Positions 25,186 to 38,800 of a DNA stretch of 64,000 nt are shown piece by piece; within the stretch, counting starts at the first letter, position 1; each line of letters opens with the position of its first letter. Source of the DNA: Tomocerus qinae. Its lineage: Eukaryota > Arthropoda > Collembola > Entomobryomorpha > Tomoceridae. The notes beneath the pieces were generated by a model, which was not told where the DNA came from, did no database searches, and saw nothing but the letters and a program-made list of their open reading frames with translations. The stretch is from the NCBI GenBank assembly GCA_020055645.1, contig CM034546.1, forward strand, positions 116,114,375 through 116,178,374, in the 5' to 3' direction. Both the position numbers and the translations under genes were made by a program.

Positions 25186-25511
25186 ATGTAGAAAGAGGAA
25201 GACGAAGTATAATTGTAATAAGGAACTGTAATTGCCCAGATATGGATATGTGAAATTAATTACTAAATTTTACGTAAATTGTTTTCGGGTACTATACGGT
25301 TTCTTTGATTTTCGTCAAAGCAAAAGGCATACAAGGTTTTCAATTGAAATGTAGTGTAATGTCTAATTAAATGGTGATCTATGTTTAGTATTTCCTAAAG
25401 TAGTAAAGTTTAAACAATTATTTTTAGTAATTTCTTTTTGAGTTTTGTTTGTATTTTGAAGTGATATTTCGTTGTGGTTGGTTGGAATGATTTTGAAGTG
25501 AAATGGTAAAT

Positions 25512-25886
25512 GGGGCGGGGACTGGAAGGGAGGAATTCATAGTGGTAGTGTTTTAGGAGGTAGTGGATTTAAGGTAATGGTCTATATAAGACAGTTAGGT
25601 AGTGCCATGAGTTGGTGGCAAGGCAGTGCCATATCCATTCCCAAAAGAAATAAATGAGGGGTATTATTAAAGAAATAAATCGCGTCGACGATAGAGATGT
25701 CGACCGCAGAAGTTTCCAACTCTCTCAATTGCACTTATTGCCTAGACTATTTTCCAATTGTACAGTGCAGACAGAGCTGAGCACAGCTTGAAACATTTCC
25801 CTAGCACAGGAGAACAAAGTCGGCGGGTAATAGAATGTGATGTTGAGCTGCGCAACGAGGAAACGACGCGGGAGAGAGAGTGAGAG
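25512..25886 (+). promoter_or_regulatory. candidate promoter or Polycomb/GAGA-type regulatory block
   Basis: GGGGCGGGG (25512-25520) is a GC/KLF-type box. TATATAAG (25583-25590) is a TATA-box match. GCCAT, the Pho core, occurs at 25604 and 25628, and GAGAGAGAGTGAGAGG (25871-25886) is a GAGA-factor type run. Such motifs cluster at Hox promoters and at Polycomb response elements. No reading frame clearly follows, so if this is a promoter it may start a non-coding RNA or an untranslated first exon. Each motif alone is expected by chance; only the grouping is suggestive. Confidence 0.25.
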
Positions 25887-26272
25887 GTGAAATTTGTGAG
25901 ACAATTTCGTCGAAAACTTAGTAAACTTTGAGTTACCTTTTCAGATACCTACAGCCAGAATGACTGGGAGAGCCCTTCAAGTATTAAAGACAAACTATAT
26001 CACCAGTTACTGCAGTTAGGTAGGTTCTAGCACTACCAATGTATAGAATGGATTATGGATGGGAAAGTCAAGCCTTACGATAAGTAAGAAATAGAGGCGG
26101 ATCTTTTATGGTAAATAATCCCGTTAGTTCATATTTACTTGATCCTTCCAGTTCTTGCCTATGAATGTATCTACTACGCCTTTTCAAATGTAGTACTACA
26201 ACGGATCTGGAGAGAGTATACTCAGAGCAAGAAAAGGATAATGCCACAGGAGGATAAAACCAAAAACAGACG

Positions 26273-26336
26273 TACGCGTAGATTACATAACTTATACGTG
26301 TATATATGTACACAATGCAGTAAACCTCTACGCGTA
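26273..26336. repeat. inverted repeat able to fold as a 64-nt hairpin
   Basis: TACGCGTAGA (26273-26282) and TCTACGCGTA (26327-26336) are perfect inverted repeats. TTAC/GTAA can extend the stem inside a 3-nt bulge, and GTGTA/TACAC (26298-26302 and 26309-26313) can form the tip. The middle of the arms is poorly paired, so it is a weak microRNA-precursor candidate. Confidence 0.5.
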
Positions 26337-29300
26337 AATACAGATTACAATTTACAGTGTCGGTAAGTAAGACATGAAATTGTCTTCCATTCAAATTTAT
26401 TGGTTGGGAAAACGAATAAGCCTGTAATTTACACCTGAAATTGTTAAACTGTTAGGACTATTATGTAATTTTTATTTCGCATCGGCTTTACTTTGAAAAC
26501 TAATTTAAAGTCTACACGGTCCTCTAAACGTCGCACCTGCTATCTCCGAAATATCTATCTCATTTAACAATTGCGGTTGAAAATGTCTTTCTCTTCCACT
26601 TTCGTCTAACAGGGTGGCATCGCTATTCATGTCAGTTGTAAACTGGATATCTCATACCATCTCCAAGATTAGATTCTAGCATTTTACAGTAAATTTTGTA
26701 GTTTACATTTGCGTTATGTTGACAAAAGTATCTGAATCAGTTTCACAATTCACAACGATTAGCACTACTGTATGAAGGATATTTAGGAAATGAATTTTGT
26801 GTTCTCATCAATGAGCAAGTATCATAACTACAATTATTAAGATACTTGGCTAATACAAAGTACTCTGAATTTCGTATAGGACCTCGTTCTTTCTAATTAC
26901 AAGCACCATTGTGATAATGAAAATCTATCCTACGAAAGAATGCTATTTATAGGATTTATATGGCTTATGTTGTATGTAATAAGCATTAATAATAATACTA
27001 TTTATAGTTGTCAGCTTAGTTATTTTTATTTTGATTATATTCCAAGAGCGATAGTAAATAACGAAGGAAGGGAAGATAACGAGTTTGTTCAGAAACAAGA
27101 CGACAATAGAACAGAGTAAATCTGTCAGGCGGGTAGCTCTTTTACTTTTAGAGATTAGTTCCAGTATAAGACACTGTCAAGTTGAAATATTGAGTGGACT
27201 ATATAGAGAATAGAGCTGCTATGGACTGTAGACTTGCCTAAATGACATCATAAGCAAAGTAACTCACATTTCACATTCATCTGAGCTGGGAGTAGAAGGG
27301 TAATTTAACATTTCACATGCACTGCACACTAACTTTGTATGTTCATGCTTGTATATTATGGTGTCATTCAGGATTATGAAGTATAACTGAATGTAGACTA
27401 TACATACCTTGTACTTGTGTTTTAAATTATGTGTTTTGTGTTGTGTTCTCGTCATCTTAAAGTAACTATTAGTAGAAATAGTAGTAGGTACTACAGACTT
27501 GAGTAGGTATAAGTAAGGTACCTACATGACAGCATAATGTGCATCCGCAGTTCCCTACTAAAACGAACATGCTGTAGTCAGCGAACTAAACGAGTGACAT
27601 TCATAATATTCTATGGACATTTCTATAGATGTTACAAACATCTGAAGGTGATTTGGAAGGAACATTACTTCTTGGAAGGTGATGATTTGTGTGCAGATAT
27701 TATGCACAAGAATAATAGGCTGTAGAGTTCCATATCTCCTCTTTAACAGACCTTTATTAGTTCCCGTTCCTATCCCCATTATAAATCATTTTATGGAAAT
27801 CTACTTAACCACTCCTTTTCTATACATTGCATTTTTTTCATTTAAATTTCCCCCTGGCTAGCACTAAAATTTTAAAGAAGACTAAATAAAACTGAAATAC
27901 ACACTTGAGAGCTCGTGATGTCGTAATAATTAAAATCATGAGAATTTATATTGTCCTGCAATTAGTGATTAGATATTTGGCTGTAGTGTATGTGTTTGTA
28001 TAAAAAACATGAGAAAAGCTTATCCTTGATTAATTTGGAACTTGGACCTGGCAATTAAAAACATTCATTAATTGCTGTAGTAAGACAGTAAAACACAATG
28101 GAAAATGGTAATTTAACTATCCATAAAAAGGATGCAATATTGTCAATGTTAACTTAAGTATGTTGATTTGATCTTTAGTAATTGTCTGTCATTCATGATC
28201 GAGTATTGGAGTATGATGCTGGAAATAGTCCCTTTTCTGAATTTCATAAAAATCAATTTCCTGGATATTGCGGGTAGGGTTTCGGGTATTTCACAGTTTC
28301 CCAGTACTCAAGCGAAAGATGATGTGAGATAAAAAGTGTATATTTTTGGTAGATTTAAGATGCTGTTGTCTCTACATGGATCTTTCTGCTGGAAGTTTTA
28401 TAGTGTAATCTTTCATAACAGTGTGTTCATTGATATCTTTACGGACATTTACTACATGCAGAGAAATAATTAAAAGTGAGAATACATCCCATCTCTCTTC
28501 CACCAGTTCCATCGTTAAAATATTTGTGTCTATTGTGTCTGGTAATGTTTGGATTGAAACTATGATGTAGTAAGCCATATTAGAAGACATGAGTTGCCAG
28601 TTTGTAAAATATATGAGGTCTGCTTATTAAATGTGAGATCGGAGAGATTGTCAATGATGAAAAAGAATTTCTGTACAGAAAATTATTAGATTTGATAGAT
28701 AAAGTATGCACAGATAGTCCCAGAAAGGCATTGTTATTTCAGAGGGATATTTTTTCGCCTTTTTGGTCTCCAGAGCTTGACTTGCCATTCGCATGCGGAT
28801 TTCTGATATAGCCTTCACCATAAATTTCATCTCTATGGCTGCCATTTGGCACCCGGCCGAAATCCAAAAGCTTCACAAACCCACCATGCTTTATTGCTTC
28901 AATGTTCAATGCAATGCTCTCGAACCAACTCCAGTTCACTTGTTCCCTACAATTTCCAGACTACGAGCTCTTCTCCTCATCTTCAATCTTCTCTCCGTTC
29001 TCATTCATTCCCAGTTGTCTTATAGCTACTACTCTCTCGACTATATAGATCGCTCGTTTATACCCTATAGTACACAATAATATGTATAGAATGTATTATA
29101 TCAATAGTAACTAAAGTACCCTAGATGTATCCCCATCTCCACAAGACGATGCCGTTTGTAGATTTCATTTCGACTTGCATTGTGCTACAGTTTCTCCTAG
29201 CATCTTACACTTGAATTCGCATAATGCTCAATAGTCGCTACATCTTCGTCGAGACATAAAGAACAAAAGACTTTACAATACATTAAGCATTTCCCCGAAT

Positions 29301-30550
29301 GTGTATCACATCACTATCTATCAGCAAATCCATCTAAACCCATTTATATTTTCCGGTTGAAGCGTTTTCTTCTCTTTCATCATTGCCCGATTCTGTTTTC
29401 TTGCTTCTTCATTGTTACAAATCTATTTCTTCTTACAATATCGCCCTACGTAACTGTTTCTTCATTAAATTCAGTTGCGATTCGTGCATCCTGCTTCTGT
29501 AACAATATTTTTGCTATATTATTCTACTACATGTATGGCAGGGAATATTATTCATAAATATTATCTCATGCTTGCATATTAATATAGGCAGCTTTATTCA
29601 CCTAAAACGTAAATAGTGGTAGCTGTATGCTAATAGTTCTGCTAAAATTAATAATTGTATAAATTGATAAGTAGACAGTGTTCATAGTAATATAGTAATA
29701 AAGGAGTGTCACATTATGATATGCAAGAGCTTAGTAAGCTCTTCATGTAGAAAAGGTTTGGTCTGAAAAGTGTAGGAGTATAATATTTGTATAGATATAA
29801 GTCTGAAGTTGAAATTAGTCAATTCCCATGCGTTTTCCCATCCCAGATTTCCATTTTGAAGTCGTTAGATGAGGACGACAGGACTTGGAGGCATGACAGT
29901 CGTGGAATGAGAGTCAACTGCCGTAGGAAAGTAGCATGGAGTGGAGTACAGGATGAAATGAAATGGGTATTGCAATGTTATGTTATGTGATGTTGAATGT
30001 GGCTTGAGAGAGAGTAGAGTATACACAACATTGGTCTATGTTCGTCTGTATGTGAATAGTAGTGGGGAAGGAGAAAAGTGTATGTCCTATAGAAGCCATC
30101 AGGGAAATGGTTAAAAGGAAAGAGGAATGTTCGTGAACGGGAACTAGTGTAATGTTAGGTAACGTAAACGTAACGGAGTCAGTGCATGGGATGTCGGAAT
30201 TTATTCTAGTGGCATTTGGTCTTATGATAAAGGTGCCATTTCAATGCATGTTATGTTATGTTACCTTAGCTCTCTGTAGTGTACTTTCCTTTCCGATTTC
30301 TATCCTTCGAGTAGATACCATTACTCCATTCCTTCGTTACTGCAGTTGCTTTCAGTTGGGTTTCTACACGTGGAGTCATGGCAGTGGTACTAGGCAAGGC
30401 AGTTCCACACTAATATCAAATCACATTGCATTGTGTAAGTGGAAAAGTACATGCTAGAAAGAGAACGGGTAGTCCGAAGCTTCTTTCTCCGAATTTGCCA
30501 ATACAATATCAGCATAACTTCAATCTAGTCTTTTCCTATACCTTCCTATC

Positions 30551-30600
30551 CCAATGCAATGCTCTGTAATGTAATGTAATCTAATGTAATGTATTGCAAT
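30551..30600. repeat. pentamer tract (TAATG)n
   Basis: AATGCAATG followed by GTAATGTAATGTAATCTAAT and further units, then a terminal TTGCAATAG. The five-base period runs over roughly 45 bases. Confidence 0.8.
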
Positions 30601-32561
30601 AGTAGTACCTACAACAGCACTTGAGTAGGCAACCATTCTTCCCTTTCCTCCCAATCCTATGTACAGCCAAGGAGCAATACGTTACGCCAAAAACAGAAAA
30701 CTACTGTATCAATAGAGAAGTGTGCACTGAACACTGAGCAGGAGAGTAAAAGGGCAGAAAATATTTTACTTAACTTTCCTTTGGATTCTAGAGACGAGCG
30801 GGGAAAACTCTCCCGAAAGACCCATAACAGTTGATCGAGTGCAAAGAATTCAAATTGCCAATTTCAGATTTCTTCTATCGATTTTTTTTCGTTTTCACCC
30901 ATTTGTCAGAGTGCAGTCCTTACTATATCCTTAAAGCATCCCCCTTTTCGTCTTAAATATAATACTATATCCTACTACTATATAGAATACATGAGTACAT
31001 TCTCCTAAAAGGTACTCTTGTAACAGTGTGAGTATAATCTGCATTGGTCGTAGATCTTCATTTAATTGGTCATGCTCACGTAGGAAGATGACTAATCAAA
31101 TGATAAAGACATGAATAACACAAATGATAAGATACTATCATTTCTTCATTCTATCTTGATGCAAAGAAGTCCTTAACCCATTACATCTCTAGGTAGGTAA
31201 GCATTATTTTACTAGTAATTCGAATGCACAATACATAGCAAATATCAAGGTTATTATAAATACAGCAAGGATGTGATGCAGGAGCTACAAAAATGTGCAC
31301 ACATAGTTGATTAAAATACAAAGTACTATTCATTTAGGGAACGCATGTCAGTTAAGTAACGACAAGGCACGGAGAGGTAGGAAAAGAATCTTTAGCATTC
31401 TCAAAGTGAGTCATTTTGAAATCTGTGTGCAATCCACACGTGCAGTAATGTCCCATCAAGTAGTACTTAGATTCTAAATAATACAGGCCATAAAAGTAAT
31501 AACGAAAAAGACGAACGATGTTGCCTGTGGAGTACTTATATACATTCTAGCACAGGACAGGCCGGAATTATATATAGCTCCGAGTAACTCGAATCCTAAC
31601 TGCCTACCTAATAACAATAAGTAAAAGTAAGGATTGGCTGATGTGATTTAGCATGCATTTACCTATCCTCAACGATCTCTTATCCTCAGGTGAGTCGAGC
31701 AATAAGTTAACAACGATCATGCTACAGAGATAACAACATCATACTGTATAATCACAATCAGTTAGTTTAGGTGGAACCATGATAAGAAATGACTACAGAT
31801 GTATTAAATAATAAGTTCTTATAGGTATATGCGTAACTTCTACTATTGTAATTGTATGAGTATCTCTAGAAGAGAGGGCCAAGCCTTGACTTCCTTATAA
31901 TATTAGACTTAAAAGGGTGTAGAAAAAACGTATTGGTAGTTATAGTTGTATTAGATATACATATAATTTTGGAAGCTATATCATAAATAAGAATAACATG
32001 GTTTTTTCTCATAGTTTGTAAAGTAATGTGCAGTACAGGAGGCTTGTTTAATATCTACACTATTACTATTACATAGCTACAATGATTACTTTGAATGTAT
32101 TGTGTGTCTGACTGCCTGGAATTGACTTGGTTCGACCTGACTGAGTTGAAAAGAGTTGATTCAGTTCCTTAAGCTGATCTTAGTTTGTAGTTAAGACGAA
32201 GGGATGTGTGGATATGGTGCAGCTATTACTATTCCAAGTATTTATATCTTGTGCGTCTAACTATATAGTTGAGCTGAGGCAATTGAGCCAGAGCAAGTCA
32301 CACCGATTCAAGCCGTGGCAGGGTTGGTCGAATATCCTGACTTGCCTGCCTGCTATGCTTCTGAACAGCTTTTTTCTAATTTATGTGACATTTCCAATGG
32401 GGTACTTTAGTCACAGGGGTCCACGGCAAAGATATATTAGATAGGCAGCAGAATAGCTATGTGGATTACATCGGATATTATACGATGTGAATGTGAACCC
32501 GAGTCGGCTTCATCTACACCATTCTCTACGCATATTCCTACTTTTATTCAAGACTTAACCC

Positions 32562-32583
32562 TACTAGCTATGCATAGCTAGTA
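32562..32583. repeat. 22-bp perfect palindrome
   Basis: ACTAGCTATGCATAGCTAGT (32563-32582), flanked by T and A, is its own reverse complement over 22 bases. It has no spacer. It could be a binding site for a dimeric protein or a chance palindrome. Confidence 0.8.
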
Positions 32584-32811
32584 TAACCGTCTTGTGCTCC
32601 TATCTTATCCTATATATCCCTTTCTGGAGTTGAATTGAATTGAAGAGAGATTGTAGTGATCTCAAGTTAGTCTCACCGCTCACTGCGTCTAGGCAAAGGA
32701 AACAATAGAGTAGGGAAAAGTGAACCAACCCTCGGCGCAGCTCTTGTTCCAGCTATTCAGGCAATTCAACGACATTTTTCATTGCACCCCCTTACGAACA
32801 TTACTTACACA

Positions 32812-32842
32812 CAACATTACATTACATCACATCACATTGCAC
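32812..32842. repeat. pentamer tract (ACATT/ACATC)n
   Basis: ACATTACATTACATCACATC followed by ACATTGCA. Same family of five-base units as at 16312 and 58251. Confidence 0.75.
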
Positions 32843-35800
32843 TCCTCTTACCCACGAAATTACACATAATGGCTTCATACAGAGCACCCATGCCGTGAAG
32901 GGCTTGCCTTAATCCCTCTACCTAAGGAGGTACTGCACTCACAAGCCCTACAGGACACACGAAGGATTATAAGGAATCCTCCACTAATATCCGTCCACCA
33001 GCCTCAACGTCATTCTGGTCTGTGGCCTCTTGTCGCCATGTCAGGATTACTCCTTCTACATTTGCTAAATATATTATTTATTTGTCTTTTTTACTGTCTG
33101 CATCACTCGCACTTGTCGCAATTTAATAAACAGAAACTGTCTCGCTTTAAATACTTGTGCACTACTGGTGTCTGTTCAGACAAAGGCACCATGATCATTT
33201 TTCTGTGGATTAATTTTCTCAAATTCATCTCGAAGCGCCGTCATAAAAATTTAATTCAATTTGTTACCAATTTCACATGGAAAAGAGACAAGTGAATTCA
33301 AAAGAAGGGATAGGGTAGCATAACATTCAGGCTATAAATCCATTCCCAAAGAGAAAGATTTTAAAGCCCACATTAAATTGAATAAAACTCTCATCTACAG
33401 CCATGAGAGGAGCCATTCACAATGGCAATTGGCTTGAATTTAATTTATTTGTCTGTGCCGCCTATGCATCTGCTTTCCTAAGCTGAAGTTCATCAAATTA
33501 GTAGCTAAACTTTACTGTGCATTCTCTACATCAATAACCGTACAGAATTCTTCATAAAGGAGTCATCGGTTTCAAACAGTAGTACTATTGCAGTCATGCT
33601 TAGTAATCATTTTAATGCAGACATAGTTTGATATTCTATTTCGAAGGAGCATTAATAAATACATCTATAGATAGATATGGCAAACATCTAAAATTTTAAC
33701 TTTATCATAACTCTTCTAACATTTCCAATTAACAATTGATGAACTGAATGAATACAATGAATTGAATACGTAACCTGTACACGTTGAGGAATAATTATAA
33801 TAATTATCAATATTTGCAATGTAGGACATTTTAATGCTCAATGGATTGTTTATAGCAAAAATTAGAAAATAGCATATTATAAAGTAAAATCAAATTGATT
33901 TTAAATGTTTAACCAGTAACCACCAACATGCCATTATATCTGAAATACTGAAAAAATATTGGGAGATACGAAATGGTTGAATATGCTGCAGAACGGTACT
34001 ACCTAATATATGTAGAGGCTCTAAGTACCAAATAGAGGCAATTTCATCTATCCATTCGGAGAAAAGCAATATTGTTCTGTATTTTCATTTCACTAACTAA
34101 AGATCTCATTACCATCGTTTGTTGAGTATTTGAGTTGTGTGGATTGGATTTCGGATTAAAGATACTTATAGGTATGTTTATGGGTAGAGGAGACAACGAC
34201 GACGGAGAGGGTAGAGTGATAGATAGAGAAGGTATGAAATGATAGGAAAGAGATATGATAAGAAGAGGAGCTGAAAGGAAGAGATAGTAGGTGTGTATGG
34301 AGTAGTATAGTGTTTTGTGTGTTATTCTGAGTTGTGGTTCGTGGAGTTTAGTGGATACCGAAGGAGATGAAGAAAAGGAAGCTCGCTCATGAGTCGTATG
34401 AGGATGTGCCATTAAAAGGGTTATATAGGAGATTATAGTAGGAGTGTTAGTGTGTATAGAGATATTTGTTTAGCCGTAGCTGGATGGGTTAGTATGTATT
34501 TAGGCAGTAAGTAGTGAAACTAAGTGCCATGCTGTATAGGTACGGGTAGGATACATAACTCGGCATAGTACACAGTAAAGGCAGTCTGGCACTGATTTGA
34601 TTGTCTGAAATTGCAAGGAACGGGCAACGGAACGCCTCTATCGATTCTAATTTCCGAGATTAGACAGACATTCTCCATTTACCATTTGCAATTTGCAATT
34701 CACGCTACGGCTCTTGCTGGCTATGAAAAGCTCCCTTGTTGGGTTTGGTTTCCTTGCCTCTGTTTTGGTGGGTTCTTGTCTTCTGTAGGGAATATAGGCT
34801 GTGTTGATAGTCCTTGGTTGTGCATGTTGTATTTATAAGTAGCAGTAGGCATTTCCTATCTGCACTAGTAGTTAGTAGTGGGAGAGCTTAGTGAAAATGT
34901 GGGATAGCACCCCTTTCCTTCCCAATTCGAAACATGAATGTAATCTAACGTAATGTAATACACAGTAAAATATACAGCAATGCGCACCATGGAGCAATTT
35001 GAGTCTCGTCGAGAGAGACTTCTGAATGAGACTGAGCTAAGCTAGTCCCCAGCTCTGAGAATCGACGGAACTGAATGTAGATATAATTTAGCAGAGAATG
35101 AGACAGAGACGAGGCAACTAATGCAAATGTAATGTAATTTAAATGTAATTTATTTAGACTACGTGAGGTGCATAGTTTCGGATAAAATAACTAACTACAC
35201 AGTAGTACCTACTCAAGTGTAGGTAAGCATATCTTTTCTGTTTTCAATGGGGGAATTTCGATATTATTGGCTGTGAGACACAGTTGCTGATACATATTAC
35301 TGAATAATTCAACCATTCATCTTAAATAATTGCGAGTTAAATTAGCGGACCTACACAAATATCGTCGATGGTTAGGAGTGGTGGTGGTGCGAGAACTAAG
35401 TAGATGCAAGCCAAGACGTTTATGTTGTTGTACGTAGTTAACCAATGTGTATATAAGTAGGCTCTAGCAGGAGTTTTACCAAGTTTACATATATTTAAGA
35501 AAGTTGCTCTCTTTGTGTGGCACATTATTAGCTTTTATACGAGCCCCTTATTCTTTCACAAATTGCATGGCCAAGAGCCACTATAACATTACACGGCCAT
35601 ATACAGACATAAAGTGATATGCAGTAAAACATTCCTACTCGTACTTACCCGTTCTTCTGTAGATACCTACTACATACAATCCATCCCTCTGCTTATAAAG
35701 AGTTAATAAACTACTACAGAGAGTTTTTTGAGCGAGCCAGGCGGCAACAATGTTACATTTATACTTTTCTGTGCAATAAAGCTCGAAATGAGTACTGGCA

Positions 35801-38800
35801 AAGTTGTACGCTACCCTTGTCCTTAATTAACCTGACGTGAGTAGAACTTCCTCCTTTATGCTCATAACGAGCAATTAGTAATTATAATATATTTCTCCCT
35901 TATCAATTTTCATCAGGGATCACATAAACTTTGTTTTTATACTGTTGGCAATATTGCTAATGCTACGTTCTTAATAAATACTTAGGAATATTATTGCCCT
36001 CGTCTCAGTCCTCTCTCTCTCCATCTTATATATCCACATGAATATACAGCATAGCGGCACAGCTTTGTTATTGTAACTTAATACCTTAGTACTCTTATTT
36101 TATTAACATGCTATTCAGACATCCAAACATAGCAGTTGGCCATTTTCAGAGAAAAAACTAACTCGTTTGCTTAGGTAAATAGATTGGAGACTTAAGAAAA
36201 TTAACCGCGTATTGTGCTTCGTGTTCGTAAATAACATAGCCTGAGTCTACACTCAAGTCGTCGTTTCTTTCTCAAATAAATGTCTCACGAATGTGAGCAC
36301 AAAGTATTTATAATAGAATCTCCATGAAGTAATTACAAGAGGAAAATGTGCATTTGACGATATGAAAATTAATCAAGTCAGAATTTTTCAGAATGTAATT
36401 ACATGTGAGAAGCTTAATTACTTCTACGAAGAGCTAATGCAATATAATTATCTATTCTTTTATCAGTACCTACCAATACAAAATAAGAAGTCTATAACGT
36501 AGTACTACGAGTGTCTAGGAAAAAGGAAGTTTGGTTTGAACTTCAGGCTACACTGCATACTGCACTACCAAGTTGAAGGTGGCAAAGTTAATTTCTATTA
36601 ATTACCGTGTGATATTCATTACTGTATGTAGAATTATATAAATTAACTCTTCTACTATTCTTTATGGCACTGCACACAGCACACTACAAACAGTACAGAA
36701 AAATAAAGTTTAAATTAAGGGAAATTAATTATCTCTCCTCTGTCAGACTGATTTAGCAAACCCATAATTAGAACCGCCAGGATGATAAAGTATTCCAATG
36801 ACTACGCGTACGCAGTCAGAATAAAACGTATCTTCTGGCAATCATTTACAAATTGCAATTATTAAACAAATTTATCTTGGTTAAATTTTGACAAGGTTTT
36901 AGTTACTATCTCTTTGTTCTCACGTTATGAAAAATACTGGTAAAGGCTGCTATTGGTCATAAGTCATTGGCTGGCAAGGACTTCCCATTTTCCCTAACAA
37001 AACCACGACCAATCCTTTTCTTATAATGGCTATTACATTGAATCGCAGCCACAAAACCAATAGATCTGTGAAACTTAAACGGGTCATTTAACATTGAGTT
37101 AGACGGAAGAATTGTAATAGAAGAAGAATCAGATTTCTCATGTACAACTAACGATAAGTATGTAGTAAATACATAAAACCATGTACATACATTTAAAAAT
37201 GGGGAAAAAGCGTAGCCAAAGAAAGATTCGGATGAGTAGTCAGAAAGAGGAAGTGCATTTATAAGAGTTATAAGAAAATCATTCCACTTGGCTCCATTTC
37301 CTACAATATTCATGCAGTTGCATAGATATTTCCACCAGATCCATTTTCCATAACCGCCCCGACTCTGTCGTATGCATTTGTATTATTTACTATTGTATCT
37401 TGTCTTGTGTAACTGAGAGTTCTTTAGGTTAGCCATGGACATTACACGACATTGTATCAGGATCGTTGTATATTATTATGTGTGCAGTTAAGTCAACTGG
37501 AGTTATACTGAACAGAAGGCAGAGATGAGAGGAGGAGAAGGCAATGAAATGGAAGCTACAGCAAAGCAAACGAAGCGAAGGAGACTTAACCGAAATAAAC
37601 TTTTGTCAAAGTACAAGCAATTTATGCTCACGTACAAGCTGTAAATCATTTCAGTTCCTCCTTCTTGCTCACATCACATCACTTCCAGACTCTATCTATA
37701 TCTATCTCCTATTTGTTTACAAAATACATACCTCACAATCTATAGAAAATAAACTCGGATTGCAACAAAGACGAGTCTTAAGGTAACTAAACTAGAGTAG
37801 CAGCAGAACATAACAAAACTTAATAATATAATCTAAAGTTTTACCTACTATAACTACTCTAGTACTACTACTGGGATTATAACACAAGTCAACTGACTAA
37901 AATCACCAACAATAACTAAAGTACTACCTTACAATTCTTTGGTTCATTTCTGTCATTTAGACAGACTCCTCAGAAATATCCTCAGATTGCTTCTTATATA
38001 CTAAGATACTCTGTATTACTCTGTAGCTTTTCACTTCCCAAGAGAATAAAACTCCCACTAGTTTTAAGCAAGTAAACTTAAGTACATAATAAGAACAGCA
38101 ATTGCAATGGTGCATGACGACTTGACTACTCTTTCGTTTTTTCCCTACAGTTTCTTTCCCATACTGATCTCTATTGGGTTTACTCCAATGATATAATATT
38201 CCTGTACTAAATGAATAGTCAGAAGAAGTGGCGTATATAGAGCAGAGCAACAACGGTCTCAAAGTCGAAAATAAAAGAGTAGCTATATTTGTCGTTTATA
38301 TAGACAGTTTACCTTATATAGATTTGCGTGTTTTGGTTATAGACCTAATAATACGAGACAAGTAGCAATTGCAGAAGGCAGGTCTGAGGAGTCGTAGCAA
38401 TAGCAATACTACATAGAAAAGTAATAGCCTCTGATATATTGCCAAAGCTTGTAGTTTCCCAGAGTCAATGTTTCGTATCGGGTCGTTCGACAAATGGCTT
38501 TCTTATGGCGAAATGTTATTCCGAGGGCATTTCATTTCTTAAAGTTTAGGCATAAATAAATAAATCTGAGCAGAAATGGAATGCAGTGCGCCCGGTTGAA
38601 TCTCAATCGACCTGATCTTATTGCAAGAGTTATTATTTTTATGGACCGAGGAGGCGGTTTCCAACTTTTCATTCCTTTCCTACTCCTAGTAATATTTTTC
38701 CCATACAGAAATTATCCTCATTCTATAGTGACTTACCTATCTCCAATACCACTTACCTTCTTCCTACCCTTATCTCTTCCTTACTGATCTAAACAACTCC

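Larger units (their letters stand above)
23325..25215 (-). mobile_element. DIRS-type tyrosine-recombinase retroelement, internally deleted but with complete ends
   Basis: The element reads on the - strand, with its 5' end at 25215 and its 3' end at 23325. It shows the full DIRS end arrangement: a 5' inverted terminal repeat (25043-25185) with an outer extension (25186-25215), a 3' inverted repeat (23407-23549) with a different outer extension (23325-23406), and an internal complementary region (23601-23734) matching both outer ends. Between them lie an ORF1 fragment and the C-terminal half of a tyrosine recombinase. The reverse transcriptase, RNase H and methyltransferase regions of full DIRS elements (usually several kb) are missing, so a copy like this would probably need enzymes from an intact relative. 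All repeat pairs are identical by eye, which implies recent insertion. No target duplication is seen, as expected for DIRS; both ends share TATAATTG. Confidence 0.9.
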
